Source: Lelliottia wanjuensis (GTDB lineage Bacteria > Pseudomonadota > Gammaproteobacteria > Enterobacterales > Enterobacteriaceae). From it: DNA of 64,000 nucleotides. The stretch lies in NCBI RefSeq assembly GCF_030238365.1, contig NZ_JASSOT010000049.1, positions 1 to 64,000 of the forward strand. Direction: 5' to 3'. The notes beneath the pieces are model-generated. The model ran no database searches, was not told the origin of the DNA, and saw only the letters and a list, made by a program, of their open reading frames with translations. A program made the translations under genes and the position numbers. Shown piece after piece: positions 31,824-39,946 of this stretch. Each line of letters begins with the position of its first letter. Position 1 is the stretch's first letter.

Positions 31824-32567
31824 TTGTTTGCAGGAAGCCTGACAAGAAATCCCCTGATTGCCCTGATCTGCCTGATGCTGACGTTAATGTTGGCAGGGTG
31901 CTCGGGCAGTAAATCAGGCTCTGACGGAAGCTACAGCGGCTCGGTCTATACCGTTCAGCGCGGGGATACGCTCTCCAAAATTTCCCGCATGACCGGCACC
32001 AGCGTGCGCGATCTGGCCAGCATGAACGGTATCTCGCCGCCGTACACCATTGAGATCGGGCAAAAGCTCAAGGTAAACGGCAGCAGCTCGTCAGGCAAAA
32101 AATCCTCATCCAAAGGCAAAACGGCCAAAGTGACGCCGTCGTACGCCGTGCCGCAATCCTCCTGGCCGCCGGTCGGACAGCGCTGCTGGGTGTGGCCTGC
32201 CAGCGGGAAAGTGATCGCGCCGTATTCCACCTCAGAGGGCGGCAATAAAGGGATTGATATCGCGAATGCGCGCGGGACACCGGTGTATGCGTCGGGTGCA
32301 GGGAAGGTGGTCTACGTGGGCGATCAGCTGCGCGGCTACGGCAACCTGATCATGATTAAGCACGGGGAAGATTACATCACCGCGTATGCGCATAACGACA
32401 CGCTGCTGGTGAATAACGGGCAAAATGTGAAGGCCGGACAGAAGATTGCGACGATGGGGAGTACGGGGGCGAGCTCTGTTGCGCTGCATTTCCAGATCCG
32501 TTACCGGGCAACGGCAATCGATCCACAGCGTTATCTTCCGAAGCAAGGCAGCAAAACGAAGTGCTAA
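31824..32567 (+). CDS. ygeR: LysM/LytM lipoprotein, amidase activator YgeR (ActS)
   Basis: A 247-residue outer membrane lipoprotein. The signal peptide ends in the lipobox LMLAGC. A LysM domain (about residues 42-86, VYTVQRGDTLSKISRMTGTS) binds peptidoglycan, and a C-terminal M23/LytM domain (about 135-240) follows a serine/lysine-rich linker. The metal-binding residues of active M23 enzymes are lost (NKGID in place of H-x3-D, and ALHF in place of HLHF), so it is an activator, not a hydrolase; E. coli YgeR/ActS activates AmiC and other amidases. It starts with TTG at 31824, five bases after GAGGAG. Confidence 0.93.
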   Translation: MFAGSLTRNPLIALICLMLTLMLAGCSGSKSGSDGSYSGSVYTVQRGDTLSKISRMTGTSVRDLASMNGISPPYTIEIGQKLKVNGSSSSGKKSSSKGKTAKVTPSYAVPQSSWPPVGQRCWVWPASGKVIAPYSTSEGGNKGIDIANARGTPVYASGAGKVVYVGDQLRGYGNLIMIKHGEDYITAYAHNDTLLVNNGQNVKAGQKIATMGSTGASSVALHFQIRYRATAIDPQRYLPKQGSKTKC

Positions 32568-32602
32568 ATGGTTAATTAATCACCGGTTAGCAGCGATGAG
32601 GC

Positions 32603-32630
32603 TTGTGCAGACAGGCGTAAGGTCTATAAT
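32603..32630 (+). promoter_or_regulatory. glyU promoter
   Basis: TTGTGC and a consensus TATAAT separated by 16 bases end 17 bases before the tRNA, the normal spacing for a short tRNA leader. Confidence 0.7.
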
Positions 32631-32647
32631 GCTTTACGCACCTCAAA

Positions 32648-32721
32648 GCGGGCGTAGTTCAATGGTAGAACGAGAGCTTCCCAAGCTCTATACGAGGGTT
32701 CGATTCCCTTCGCCCGCTCCA
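32648..32721 (+). tRNA. glyU: tRNA-Gly(CCC)
   Basis: A 74-base tRNA with acceptor arms GCGGGCG/CGCCCGC, discriminator T and encoded CCA. The anticodon loop CTTCCCAAG carries CCC, and GGTTCGATTCC forms the T-loop. It matches E. coli glyU. In E. coli this locus borders the ETT2 island; here too the sequence changes to accessory content just after the gene. Confidence 0.98.
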
Positions 32722-32777
32722 TCTTTACCTCTGGTAACATCTGACTTCCTTGTCTCTTTCCTGTGAAACAATCTGAT

Positions 32778-33038
32778 TTAGTGGACTGCGACGCTCAGTA
32801 ACTTGATGAGATCCAGACAGAAATAACAAATGCTGTCGTAGTTCTCGGTTATGTAGGGAATGCAGGGGTAGCTGTCGGGTTGTTCATCCTCAAGCAGGGC
32901 AGCGATTTCATCTGGCGCAAACATGCTCAGGTCATAGCGTGACAGATACCAGTTTTTATATTCGGAATAATTATTTAAGATCACCACCTCACCGCATCGA
33001 TCAAATGTCAGCGAATCATTGATGGTAAAATTCCGCAT
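32778..33038 (-). CDS. Uncharacterised 86-residue protein
   Basis: The product is not recognised. It is acidic, has no signal peptide or clear membrane segment, and contains aromatic-rich stretches (EYKNWYLSRYDLSMF) and four cysteines, one near residue 15 and three in the C-terminal half. A strong GAGGAGG ribosome site lies before the ATG at 33038, which supports real expression. It lies alone between glyU and the fimbrial operon, on the opposite strand, at the left edge of the accessory island. It could be an island-borne regulator or immunity-like protein, but nothing in the sequence shows this. Confidence 0.6.
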   Translation of the reverse strand: MRNFTINDSLTFDRCGEVVILNNYSEYKNWYLSRYDLSMFAPDEIAALLEDEQPDSYPCIPYITENYDSICYFCLDLIKLLSVAVH

Positions 33039-33416
33039 ATAAACCTCCTCTTTTATCTCGTATTATCTATTCTCATTAAGTGCCCATAGTATTACATCAA
33101 AACCTGTTTTTTATAACTCTTTTATCGTCCAGGAAAAGAGCGATATAAATAATTTAATATCAAACAGTGATATTTACTTTTTTTTAATGGTGTAAACTAC
33201 AGGGGCGCTCATGTCTTATGATTTTCTTACTGCTTTAAATTCATTAAGTTAGCAATATTTTGTCCAAAAATGGACTCATTTGTAACTGCATGTCTTTTAT
33301 AGGAGGATATGCTGCTTCTGAATGGCTCAGAGACTTTGGTAAAGTAACTTCAGCGGGAAGTAAATCTCCCATTTATATTACCAGCCAAATAAATTTATAT
33401 CTGGAGTCGTATTTCA
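33039..33416 (+). promoter_or_regulatory. Fimbrial operon upstream region
   Basis: This 378-base AT-rich stretch has no supported gene. It holds a palindrome GTCCA-AAAA-TGGAC at 33262-33275 and an AGGAGG at 33302-33307 that is two bases from an ATG opening a 12-codon frame. No pair of inverted repeats flanking a 300-base switch of the fimS type was seen, and no recombinase gene is nearby. The promoter of the pilin gene should be here, but no clear -35/-10 pair stands out. Confidence 0.45.
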
Positions 33417-33956
33417 ATGAATTCTAAATTCAATAAAGCGGTATTCGTCTGTGCTTTATCCCTGGCAACCTCTTTAGCTGCTCATGCTGACAATAAAATT
33501 ACCTTTACCGGAAAAGTCATTGATTCCGCCTGTACCATTAGCGTGAATGGCGGCGTGGCGACTCTGGATCTGGGCGAAACCTCTGCTGCAGATATCGCGG
33601 CAAAAGGGCAAACCGGCGCACCTAAGAGCTTTAATATCTCTCTGGGTTCATGCCCGGTAGCAGCCGCAGGCGTACCGACTAAAGCCTATATTAAATTCAG
33701 CGGCACCACTGACGGCGACGATACCTATTTTAAAAACGATCTGTCGGGTGCCAACGCGGCGACCAACGTCGCTATTTTGATTAAAGACGCCAAAAACACC
33801 GCCATCATTAATAACGACGGCAACACCGCGATTACTTTACCGCCTACCGGTGGCGCGGTAGACCTTGATTACACCGCAAGCCTGGTCGCCAGCGCAGCAG
33901 CCCCAACCAAAGGGGATGTTTCTTCCGCTGTGACCTACACCGTCAGCTACGAATAA
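33417..33956 (+). CDS. Major fimbrial subunit, FimA-like
   Basis: A 179-residue pilin of the chaperone-usher class. The signal peptide ends near ATSLAAHA-DNKITF. The mature protein has the typical donor-strand region (ITFTGKVIDSACT), a disulfide pair formed by Cys in DSACTISV and SLGSCPVA, and the C-terminal SAVTYTVSYE beta zipper recognised by the chaperone. It forms the rod of the pilus outside the cell. It is the first of five structural genes and is followed by a hairpin, a common device for raising pilin over the other subunits. Confidence 0.93.
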   Translation: MNSKFNKAVFVCALSLATSLAAHADNKITFTGKVIDSACTISVNGGVATLDLGETSAADIAAKGQTGAPKSFNISLGSCPVAAAGVPTKAYIKFSGTTDGDDTYFKNDLSGANAATNVAILIKDAKNTAIINNDGNTAITLPPTGGAVDLDYTASLVASAAAPTKGDVSSAVTYTVSYE

Positions 33957-33960
33957 TGCC

Positions 33961-33994
33961 GTTGAGTGCCAGAGTCCTCTGGCACTCCTTCAAC
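33961..33994 (+). other. Intercistronic hairpin between pilin and chaperone genes
   Basis: GAGTGCCAGA and TCTGGCACTC pair around GTCC, with outer GTTGA/TCAAC pairing as well. It begins four bases after the pilin stop and lacks a T-tract, so it probably protects or processes the pilin message and does not end the operon. Confidence 0.65.
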
Positions 33995-34009
33995 TTTGTG
34001 AATTCCCGA

Positions 34010-34696
34010 ATGAAAATAGTGAATACCTTTGTTGCAATACTGCTTGCGACACTCTCTGTCACGCACGCGATGGCCAGCGTCACCGTGGGTGGAACGCGCG
34101 TTGTATTTGATGGGACGAAGAAAGAAACCTCTTTGTCCGTCGAAAATAAAGATAAAGTCGCGAACCTGGTGCAGTCCTGGATCACCCCCGCAGACGCCGC
34201 CACGCCCGCGAAAGATGCGCTGATTATTACGCCGCCTTTATTCCGCCTCGATGCCGGGGATAAAAATGTCCTGCGCATTGCGCGCTCGGGTTTACCGATG
34301 CCGGAAGACCACGAAAGCATGTACTGGCTGAACGTGAAAGGTATTGCTGCCGCGAACGAAAACGCCGCCAGCAACAGCATTCAGATCGCCGTTAACTCAC
34401 GGATTAAATTAATTTATCGCCCGGCGAAACTCGCGGGAACATATCCCGAACAGCAGACGCAAAAATTGAGCTGGCACATGGCGGGTAACAAGGTGGTGGT
34501 GAATAACCCTACGCCCTATTACATGAATTTTGCCACCGTGAAGATCAATGGAAAAAGTGTGGAGAGCGCGACCTGGGTGGGCCCAAATTCTGACGCCAGC
34601 TTTGTTTTACCTGTTGGCATCGGGGACGGGAAATTAACCTGGAGAATTTATAACGACTTTGGAATGGCCGGGGATGAGCATCAATCATCGATTTAA
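34010..34696 (+). CDS. Periplasmic fimbrial chaperone, PapD-like
   Basis: A 228-residue chaperone that supplies its G1 strand to pilin subunits in the periplasm and delivers them to the usher. The signal peptide MKIVNTFVAILLATLSVTHAMA precedes SVTVGGTRVVFDG. The conserved two-domain immunoglobulin fold is shown by the subunit-anchoring region IKLIYRP and NPTPYYMNFA in domain two. The ATG at 34010 gives a clean signal peptide; an ATG at 33956 would run through the hairpin. The short F1-G1 loop places it in the FGS class. Confidence 0.92.
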   Translation: MKIVNTFVAILLATLSVTHAMASVTVGGTRVVFDGTKKETSLSVENKDKVANLVQSWITPADAATPAKDALIITPPLFRLDAGDKNVLRIARSGLPMPEDHESMYWLNVKGIAAANENAASNSIQIAVNSRIKLIYRPAKLAGTYPEQQTQKLSWHMAGNKVVVNNPTPYYMNFATVKINGKSVESATWVGPNSDASFVLPVGIGDGKLTWRIYNDFGMAGDEHQSSI

Positions 34697-37259
34697 TTTC
34701 TACACGATCCACAGTCGCACGCGTTTTTTTCATTCCGTACCATGGATGGTACCGCTGGTTCTGATTTATAGCGGATACGCCTTGTCCCGGGAATATTTTA
34801 ACCCCGCCTTGCTGGAGATGACCGATTCCGTGTTAGCCACTGCGGATTTATCGGCATTCGAAAATGGCAAACAGGCACCCGGGAAATATCGCGTTGATGT
34901 GTTCGTCAATAATCAACAGGTAGATTCCCTGGAGATTGTATTTGATCATAGTCATGACCCTAATGCTGCCAACGCGCTTATGCCGTGCTTGTCTCTTGAA
35001 CAGCTTAAAAGCTGGGGAGTCAATACCGACAACTATCCGGAACTGTCGATAGAAGGAAGTCAGTGCGTCAATCTTCTTGCCATTCGTGATGCTGCCGCTG
35101 AGTTTAAATTTAACGTCCAGAGATTAAATTTAAGCATTCCGCAATCTGCATTACTTAATCGCGCGCGCGACTATATTCCGCCTGAAAAATGGGACGAAGG
35201 CATTAATGCCTTTTTATTGAATTATAACCTGAACGGGTCAACGACGATGCCACGCCAATCCGGACAACAAACCGTTAATAGTCAGTACGGGAACTTTCGT
35301 CCCGGGCTGAATATTGGGCCGTGGCGAATTCGTAATTACTCGACGTGGAATCATGACAATCAGGGCCAGAACCAGTGGGACTCCGTCTACAACTACGTTT
35401 CCCGTGATATAAAGGCGCTGCAAAGCCAGCTGACGGTGGGGGACAGCAATACCCAGAGCGATGTTTTCGACAGCATCGCATTTCGCGGCGCGCAGCTGGC
35501 GTCTGACGAGAACATGACGCCGGACAGCCTGAAGGGCTACGCGCCGGTGATCCATGGTATTGCCCGCACCAACGCTGAAGTGACCGTTTCTCAGAACGGC
35601 CACAGTATCTATAAAACCAACGTCGCGCCGGGGGCATTTGTCATTGATGACATGTATCCGACCGGCGGCGGTGGGGATATGGAAGTGACCGTCAAAGAGT
35701 CCGACGGCAGCGTTCAGACTATGGTGGTTCCCTACGCGTCGTTGCCGGTGTTGCACCGCGAAGGCAGCTTCGAGTACAGCGTGACCGGGGGCAAAACCCG
35801 AACCGACGGCAGCAAAGAGGCGAACTTTAGCCAGGTGACGGCGGTATATGGCCTGCCGCATGGTTTCACGGTCTATGGCGGGCTGCAGGAGGCCAATGTC
35901 GGGTATTCCGCGGCCTCCATGGGGCTTGGCATCAACCTCGGCGATATCGGCGCTATCTCGACGGATATCACTCAGGCCTGGGCCAGAGTGCGCAGCACCG
36001 AGACGTCGACCGGCGCGCAGACGCTGACAGACCAGAACGGCCAGTCGCTGCGCCTGCGATACAGCAAAAACTTTTTGGATACCGGCACCAATCTGACCGT
36101 GGCGGGTTATCGCTATTCCACCAAAGGGTATTATTCTCTGAGCGATACCCTGGATTCTTATAATAGTGAATCGATGAGCGATCGTCGCCGCAACCGTACT
36201 GAACTGTCACTGTCGCAGGATATTGTCTATGGCTCCGTCTCGGTCAGTTATATTAATGAAAACTACTGGGATAACAGCAGAACCTCGTCCCTGAGTCTCA
36301 GTTACAACAATAACTGGAATGGGATCAGCTACGGGTTTAACTATATTTATAATTTAAACCAGCAATCCACTCAGGAAGGTCAAAACCCTAATGATAAAAA
36401 CGATCAGCAGCTGTCGTTTAATATCAGCGTGCCGCTGGATAAATATCTGCCGGGGGCAAGCGTCAGCTACAGCATGAACAGTGCTAAAGGTGGGCCAACC
36501 ACCTATAACGTGAATGCCTCTGGCACCTCGCTGGATGACCGCTCCCTGAACTGGAGCGTCCAGGAGGGCTATTCCGATGCGGAGCATCAAACCAATGGCA
36601 ACGCCTTCGCAGGTTATAAAGGCCGCTATGCTCAGGTGAATGGCGGATATTCTTATGATAATAATTCCGAGCGCGTGAACTACGGTATTCAGGGCGGGGT
36701 GTTAGTCCACAAACAGGGCGTGACTCTTTCTCAACCCTTTAACGATACCGTGGTGCTGGTGAATACGCATGGCGCGGCGGATGTACCTGTCTCCAGCCAG
36801 ACGGGCGTTAAGACCGACAAACAGGGCTTTGCCGTCGTGACTTACGCTAACCCGTACCATAAAAATGTCGTTTCTCTGGATACAGAAAATCTTGAAAGTG
36901 ATGACGTTGAATTACAAGAGACCAGTAAGAGCGTGATCCCAACGCGCGGCGCGGTGGTTGAGGCGGGATATAACACCAGTCTGAGCAATCGTGTATTACT
37001 CACGTTGTTAAAAGAGAACAATCAGCCGGTGCCTTTTGGCGCAACGGTGAGCCAGCCGGATAATAGTCAGGGCATTAACGATCCCCACAACGGGATTGTC
37101 GGTGACGGCGGGCTGGTCTATTTAACCGGCATGGCAGAACAAGGCACAGTATTGGCGCGCTGGGGAGAGGGAAACCAAAATCAGTGTGTGGTGAATTACA
37201 CCCTGCCGAAACAGAAAACAGTATCCGGAGTCACTATCCTGCATGAAAAATGTCATTAA
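34674..37259 (+). CDS. Outer membrane fimbrial usher, FimD-like
   Basis: An 861-residue usher that recruits chaperone-subunit complexes and assembles the pilus through a 24-strand beta barrel. The N-terminal domain reads REYFNPALLEMTD and ADLSAFENGKQAPGKYRVDVFVNNQQV, the family signature. A plug domain follows near residues 215-330, and two C-terminal domains end with a cysteine pair (QCVVNYTLP and EKCH). The signal region is long and preceded by a basic stretch. The ATG at 34674 overlaps the chaperone gene by 23 bases; a TTG five codons earlier is possible. Confidence 0.95.
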   Translation: MSINHRFNFYTIHSRTRFFHSVPWMVPLVLIYSGYALSREYFNPALLEMTDSVLATADLSAFENGKQAPGKYRVDVFVNNQQVDSLEIVFDHSHDPNAANALMPCLSLEQLKSWGVNTDNYPELSIEGSQCVNLLAIRDAAAEFKFNVQRLNLSIPQSALLNRARDYIPPEKWDEGINAFLLNYNLNGSTTMPRQSGQQTVNSQYGNFRPGLNIGPWRIRNYSTWNHDNQGQNQWDSVYNYVSRDIKALQSQLTVGDSNTQSDVFDSIAFRGAQLASDENMTPDSLKGYAPVIHGIARTNAEVTVSQNGHSIYKTNVAPGAFVIDDMYPTGGGGDMEVTVKESDGSVQTMVVPYASLPVLHREGSFEYSVTGGKTRTDGSKEANFSQVTAVYGLPHGFTVYGGLQEANVGYSAASMGLGINLGDIGAISTDITQAWARVRSTETSTGAQTLTDQNGQSLRLRYSKNFLDTGTNLTVAGYRYSTKGYYSLSDTLDSYNSESMSDRRRNRTELSLSQDIVYGSVSVSYINENYWDNSRTSSLSLSYNNNWNGISYGFNYIYNLNQQSTQEGQNPNDKNDQQLSFNISVPLDKYLPGASVSYSMNSAKGGPTTYNVNASGTSLDDRSLNWSVQEGYSDAEHQTNGNAFAGYKGRYAQVNGGYSYDNNSERVNYGIQGGVLVHKQGVTLSQPFNDTVVLVNTHGAADVPVSSQTGVKTDKQGFAVVTYANPYHKNVVSLDTENLESDDVELQETSKSVIPTRGAVVEAGYNTSLSNRVLLTLLKENNQPVPFGATVSQPDNSQGINDPHNGIVGDGGLVYLTGMAEQGTVLARWGEGNQNQCVVNYTLPKQKTVSGVTILHEKCH

Positions 37260-37806
37260 TAATCCTGGCTGGACGTCTATTTTTAGCCTTGTCTGGTTCG
37301 CCATTTTAATGTCTGGCTCGTTATTTGCCTATGGCTCTACGGATACCATCCAGATACAGGTAACAGGAAAGATAATCGCGGCATCCTGTCAGGTCGATAT
37401 TCCTCAGACTGTGGACCTGGGCCAGATATCGCGTCAGGATCTCTCCGTGGCGGGCGGGAATAGCGGCACCATGGTCGTGCTGCTAAAACTCTCCCAGTGC
37501 TCACCGCAGGTCTCCCAGGCCACGGTGAGTTTTACCGGTTCACCTTATACCGCCGACCCGGCTTTTTCGAGCGCGATATATGCCAATGAGGCCTCTGGCG
37601 GGGCGACGGATATCGGCTTGCAACTTTTTAATCTGGATGGAAAGGCGCTGGTCAATCTGGCAAATGGTGTGGAATATTCATTCCCGGTGCAGACGGATAC
37701 CCATGCGGGAATATTTTCCATGGGCGCCAGAATGTATACGCCTCACGGTACTCCGACGGCCGGTGATTTTAAATCCGCGGTAACGGTAAATTTTACGTAT
37801 CAGTAA
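37243..37806 (+). CDS. Minor fimbrial subunit, FimF/FimG-like
   Basis: A 187-residue pilin-like protein with a signal peptide (basic MKNVINNPGW, then a hydrophobic segment ending near LFAYGS). The mature part has the pilin cysteine pair (AASCQVD and LSQCSPQ) and the C-terminal KSAVTVNFTYQ chaperone-binding strand. Its size and position between usher and adhesin suggest a tip-fibre adaptor. It overlaps the usher gene by 17 bases. Confidence 0.88.
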   Translation: MKNVINNPGWTSIFSLVWFAILMSGSLFAYGSTDTIQIQVTGKIIAASCQVDIPQTVDLGQISRQDLSVAGGNSGTMVVLLKLSQCSPQVSQATVSFTGSPYTADPAFSSAIYANEASGGATDIGLQLFNLDGKALVNLANGVEYSFPVQTDTHAGIFSMGARMYTPHGTPTAGDFKSAVTVNFTYQ

Positions 37807-37872
37807 CGCATAACTGTAGTGTTTAACAAAACTGTATTTCTGACGGTTTAAGTTAAATCTGCTTCCCCTCTT

Positions 37873-38967
37873 ATGAAGAATCGTTTATTTATGAACATAA
37901 AATTATTTCTGGTGCTGACGTTGGCGCTGTTTTTCTCAACGGTTGGCCACGCCGCCTGCAAGCGCGGGGGCGGGCTCTTTGATGATAAAGATATTTCAAC
38001 ATCGTTCGCGAGTCTTCCGCCGAGTATTGTCATCACGAATGATAATTACACTGCCGGTACGGTGATTGCGACTACAGGTTGGTCCCCGGGCAACAACGAT
38101 CAGCTGACTATCCAGGGTTGCGGCAGATCCTATGTTGTCGGCTTTTTTTATCTCGGCTCGCCTCAGGTGGATGCCGCGGCGGGAACACAAATTATGCCAA
38201 CCAATATCAATGGCCTGGGTGTGCGTGTCACGACGATGAACCAGGCGGGGCCTAATGACGGTGCGACGGTAGTGGATAACAACTGGCACTCCGGCAGCGG
38301 CACAAAAGATGATCACACGTTGCGCAACTCTCAGTATTTGGTTGAACTTGTCGCCACCGGTGGGCCTATCACCCCTGGAACGCTGCAGGTCACCGGCACG
38401 CTGGCACAGGTTGAATTCCGTGAAAGCGCCAGTCACAGTGCAGATGGTGATATTGCGTCGAATATCGTGCTACAGAATACGCAGGTGGTGTTAAAAGCCA
38501 TTGGCTGCAATGCAGATACGTCACAAATTAGCTTTAATTTTAATACCTTAAACGTAACGGATTTTGATGCACAAACCAGGGCGGGCTCTGCGCCGGATCA
38601 AACCGTGAATCTGACCTGTGAGCCTGGCACCAATGTGTCGCTTTCAGTCACCGCCGTGGAAGCTTCGGGTGATAATGCCAACCATACGGTGATGGCGTTG
38701 ACCGGTGCCGGTAATAGCGATGTGGCGTCCGGGATCGGCGTGCAGCTGGGGCTGAAAACCCGCACCTATGATAGCGGAAGCGACGGTTTGCCTTTAAATA
38801 AAAACGTTGCCGTTGTCAGTTCAACCCGAAGCGGAAGCGAGTACACCAGCGGTGGCGCTCAGGCGCAGGAGCAGCTCGTCTTTAGCGCCGTCTATTATAA
38901 AACGGCTGCAACCGTGACTGCCGGAAATGCGAATGCAACAGCGACGCTGACACTGACCTATAATTGA
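37873..38967 (+). CDS. Fimbrial tip adhesin, two-domain
   Basis: A 364-residue protein with a signal peptide ending near VGHA-ACKRGG. Its length, about twice that of a pilin, fits an N-terminal lectin-type domain (to about residue 200) followed by a C-terminal pilin domain (cysteines in AIGCNAD and LTCEPGT, and a final ATLTLTYN strand). The lectin part does not obviously resemble FimH, so the receptor is unknown. It is the last structural gene of the operon. The ATG at 37873 is used; one at 37891 would shorten the signal peptide by six residues. Confidence 0.85.
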   Translation: MKNRLFMNIKLFLVLTLALFFSTVGHAACKRGGGLFDDKDISTSFASLPPSIVITNDNYTAGTVIATTGWSPGNNDQLTIQGCGRSYVVGFFYLGSPQVDAAAGTQIMPTNINGLGVRVTTMNQAGPNDGATVVDNNWHSGSGTKDDHTLRNSQYLVELVATGGPITPGTLQVTGTLAQVEFRESASHSADGDIASNIVLQNTQVVLKAIGCNADTSQISFNFNTLNVTDFDAQTRAGSAPDQTVNLTCEPGTNVSLSVTAVEASGDNANHTVMALTGAGNSDVASGIGVQLGLKTRTYDSGSDGLPLNKNVAVVSSTRSGSEYTSGGAQAQEQLVFSAVYYKTAATVTAGNANATATLTLTYN

Positions 38968-39015
38968 TTATGCTCACTTTACCGGTTTCGTTCTTAAAAC
39001 AAAATTTGATCCATA

Positions 39016-39044
39016 TTCGTTTTATGGAGGAATTCAATTATAAT
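39016..39044 (+). promoter_or_regulatory. Candidate promoter of the IprA-like regulator
   Basis: A consensus TATAAT at 39039-39044 lies 17 bases after a weak TTCGTT. It would give the regulator its own transcript in addition to read-through from the fimbrial operon. Confidence 0.4.
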
Positions 39045-39109
39045 AAATATGCGTAACGCTCCTTAATTTACGCACTCTCTCTTAAAAAACTTATATAAAT
39101 GAGTTGACT

Positions 39110-39763
39110 ATGTGCGATAAATCTTATGTTTTTTCTAAATTTGAGTTAATTAAAAAACCTGTACATGATTACCAGGTGATCATGGAAGCTTTAGCGCCGT
39201 TTGCGACTTTCTTTGACTGTACAAAAAATAAAAAGTTAATGCTCGTTCAGTCCGGGAAACCCGTCTGCTATCTGGTATTTGAAGGGCGTGGGTTAATTTG
39301 CCGAAACCGGGATAATCTGGTGCTCACGACCTCGCGAGCGCCGATGATTGTGGGGCTCACCAGTATTCTGTTTCCACTGAATGAAGAATATTACTGGCGT
39401 CCAGAAACCGATTGTATCGCAATGAAGTTAGATGCCAGCGCTGCGCGACAGATCATTAGTGACAATAATTTGTGGCAGCATTTAGCCACCCTAATAGGGT
39501 ATACCGCTTACCGTTTAAATGATCACAATGTCAAACTGACCGCCCGTTCTGGGCTCAGTATTATCTGCAAACAGATTTATGCGTTAATGGATGAGCCCAT
39601 TGAAGTACGCAGGAAGGTGGGGCTGACGAACTATATTCTTGACCGAACCTTATTGTCGCGTAGCTACGTCATGAAAATTGTCGCAGAGCTGAAGGCCCAA
39701 GGGAAAATAGTGCTGGATGACAAAGTACTGATAAAAGTCGAGGGTCTGGAAGATAACGAATAA
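39110..39763 (+). CDS. IprA/YaiV-like winged-helix regulator
   Basis: A 217-residue protein resembling E. coli YaiV/IprA, a Crp-fold regulator family. The N-terminal part (about 15-120) is a degenerate cyclic nucleotide-binding-type barrel, and the C-terminal winged helix reads RRKVGLTNYILDRTLLSRSYVMKIVAELK followed by GKIVLDDKVLIKV. IprA affects oxidative-stress resistance in Salmonella and E. coli; related proteins sit beside fimbrial operons. Its position 142 bases after the adhesin gene suggests control of this operon, which is inference. The ATG at 39110 is preferred to a TTG at 39104. Confidence 0.8.
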   Translation: MCDKSYVFSKFELIKKPVHDYQVIMEALAPFATFFDCTKNKKLMLVQSGKPVCYLVFEGRGLICRNRDNLVLTTSRAPMIVGLTSILFPLNEEYYWRPETDCIAMKLDASAARQIISDNNLWQHLATLIGYTAYRLNDHNVKLTARSGLSIICKQIYALMDEPIEVRRKVGLTNYILDRTLLSRSYVMKIVAELKAQGKIVLDDKVLIKVEGLEDNE

Positions 39764-39809
39764 GGTAAGGTATTAAGAGGTCAAACGTCATTATGTTTAG
39801 TGTACAAAA

Positions 39810-39853
39810 TAAAGGGTCTCTGATTCGGTTATTCGGTCAGAGACCCTTTTTTA
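39810..39853 (+). terminator. Terminator after the fimbrial regulator
   Basis: AAAGGGTCTCTGA and TCAGAGACCCTTTTTT form a near-perfect 13-pair stem around TTCGGTTATTCGG. It closes the plus-strand fimbrial unit. Confidence 0.95.
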
Positions 39854-39865
39854 TGGGGGCTACAC

Positions 39866-39894
39866 AAAAGGAGGTGGCTGATTAAGCCACCTCC
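39866..39894 (-). terminator. Terminator of the microcin-like gene
   Basis: On the minus strand GGAGGTGGCT-TAATC-AGCCACCTCC is followed by TTTTGTG, a ten-pair Rho-independent terminator 53 bases after the peptide gene stop. Confidence 0.85.
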
Positions 39895-39910
39895 CTAAGC
39901 ATCACCCGCA

Positions 39911-39934
39911 GAATGGCGGCCAGAATCGCCATTC
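39911..39934 (-). other. Hairpin between the microcin-like gene and its terminator
   Basis: GAATGGCG and CGCCATTC are perfect eight-base arms around an eight-base loop. Together with the terminator it makes a double-hairpin 3' end. The outer arm includes the ATG of a 16-codon frame. Confidence 0.6.
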
Positions 39935-39946
39935 CGTCAGGCAGTC

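Noticed and set aside
32446..32766. Open frame running through glyU
   Set aside because: It overlaps ygeR and the tRNA in an unrelated frame; clearly a shadow.
33039..33416. Invertible fimS-like switch
   Set aside because: No matching inverted repeats about 300 bases apart and no FimB/FimE-type gene were found.
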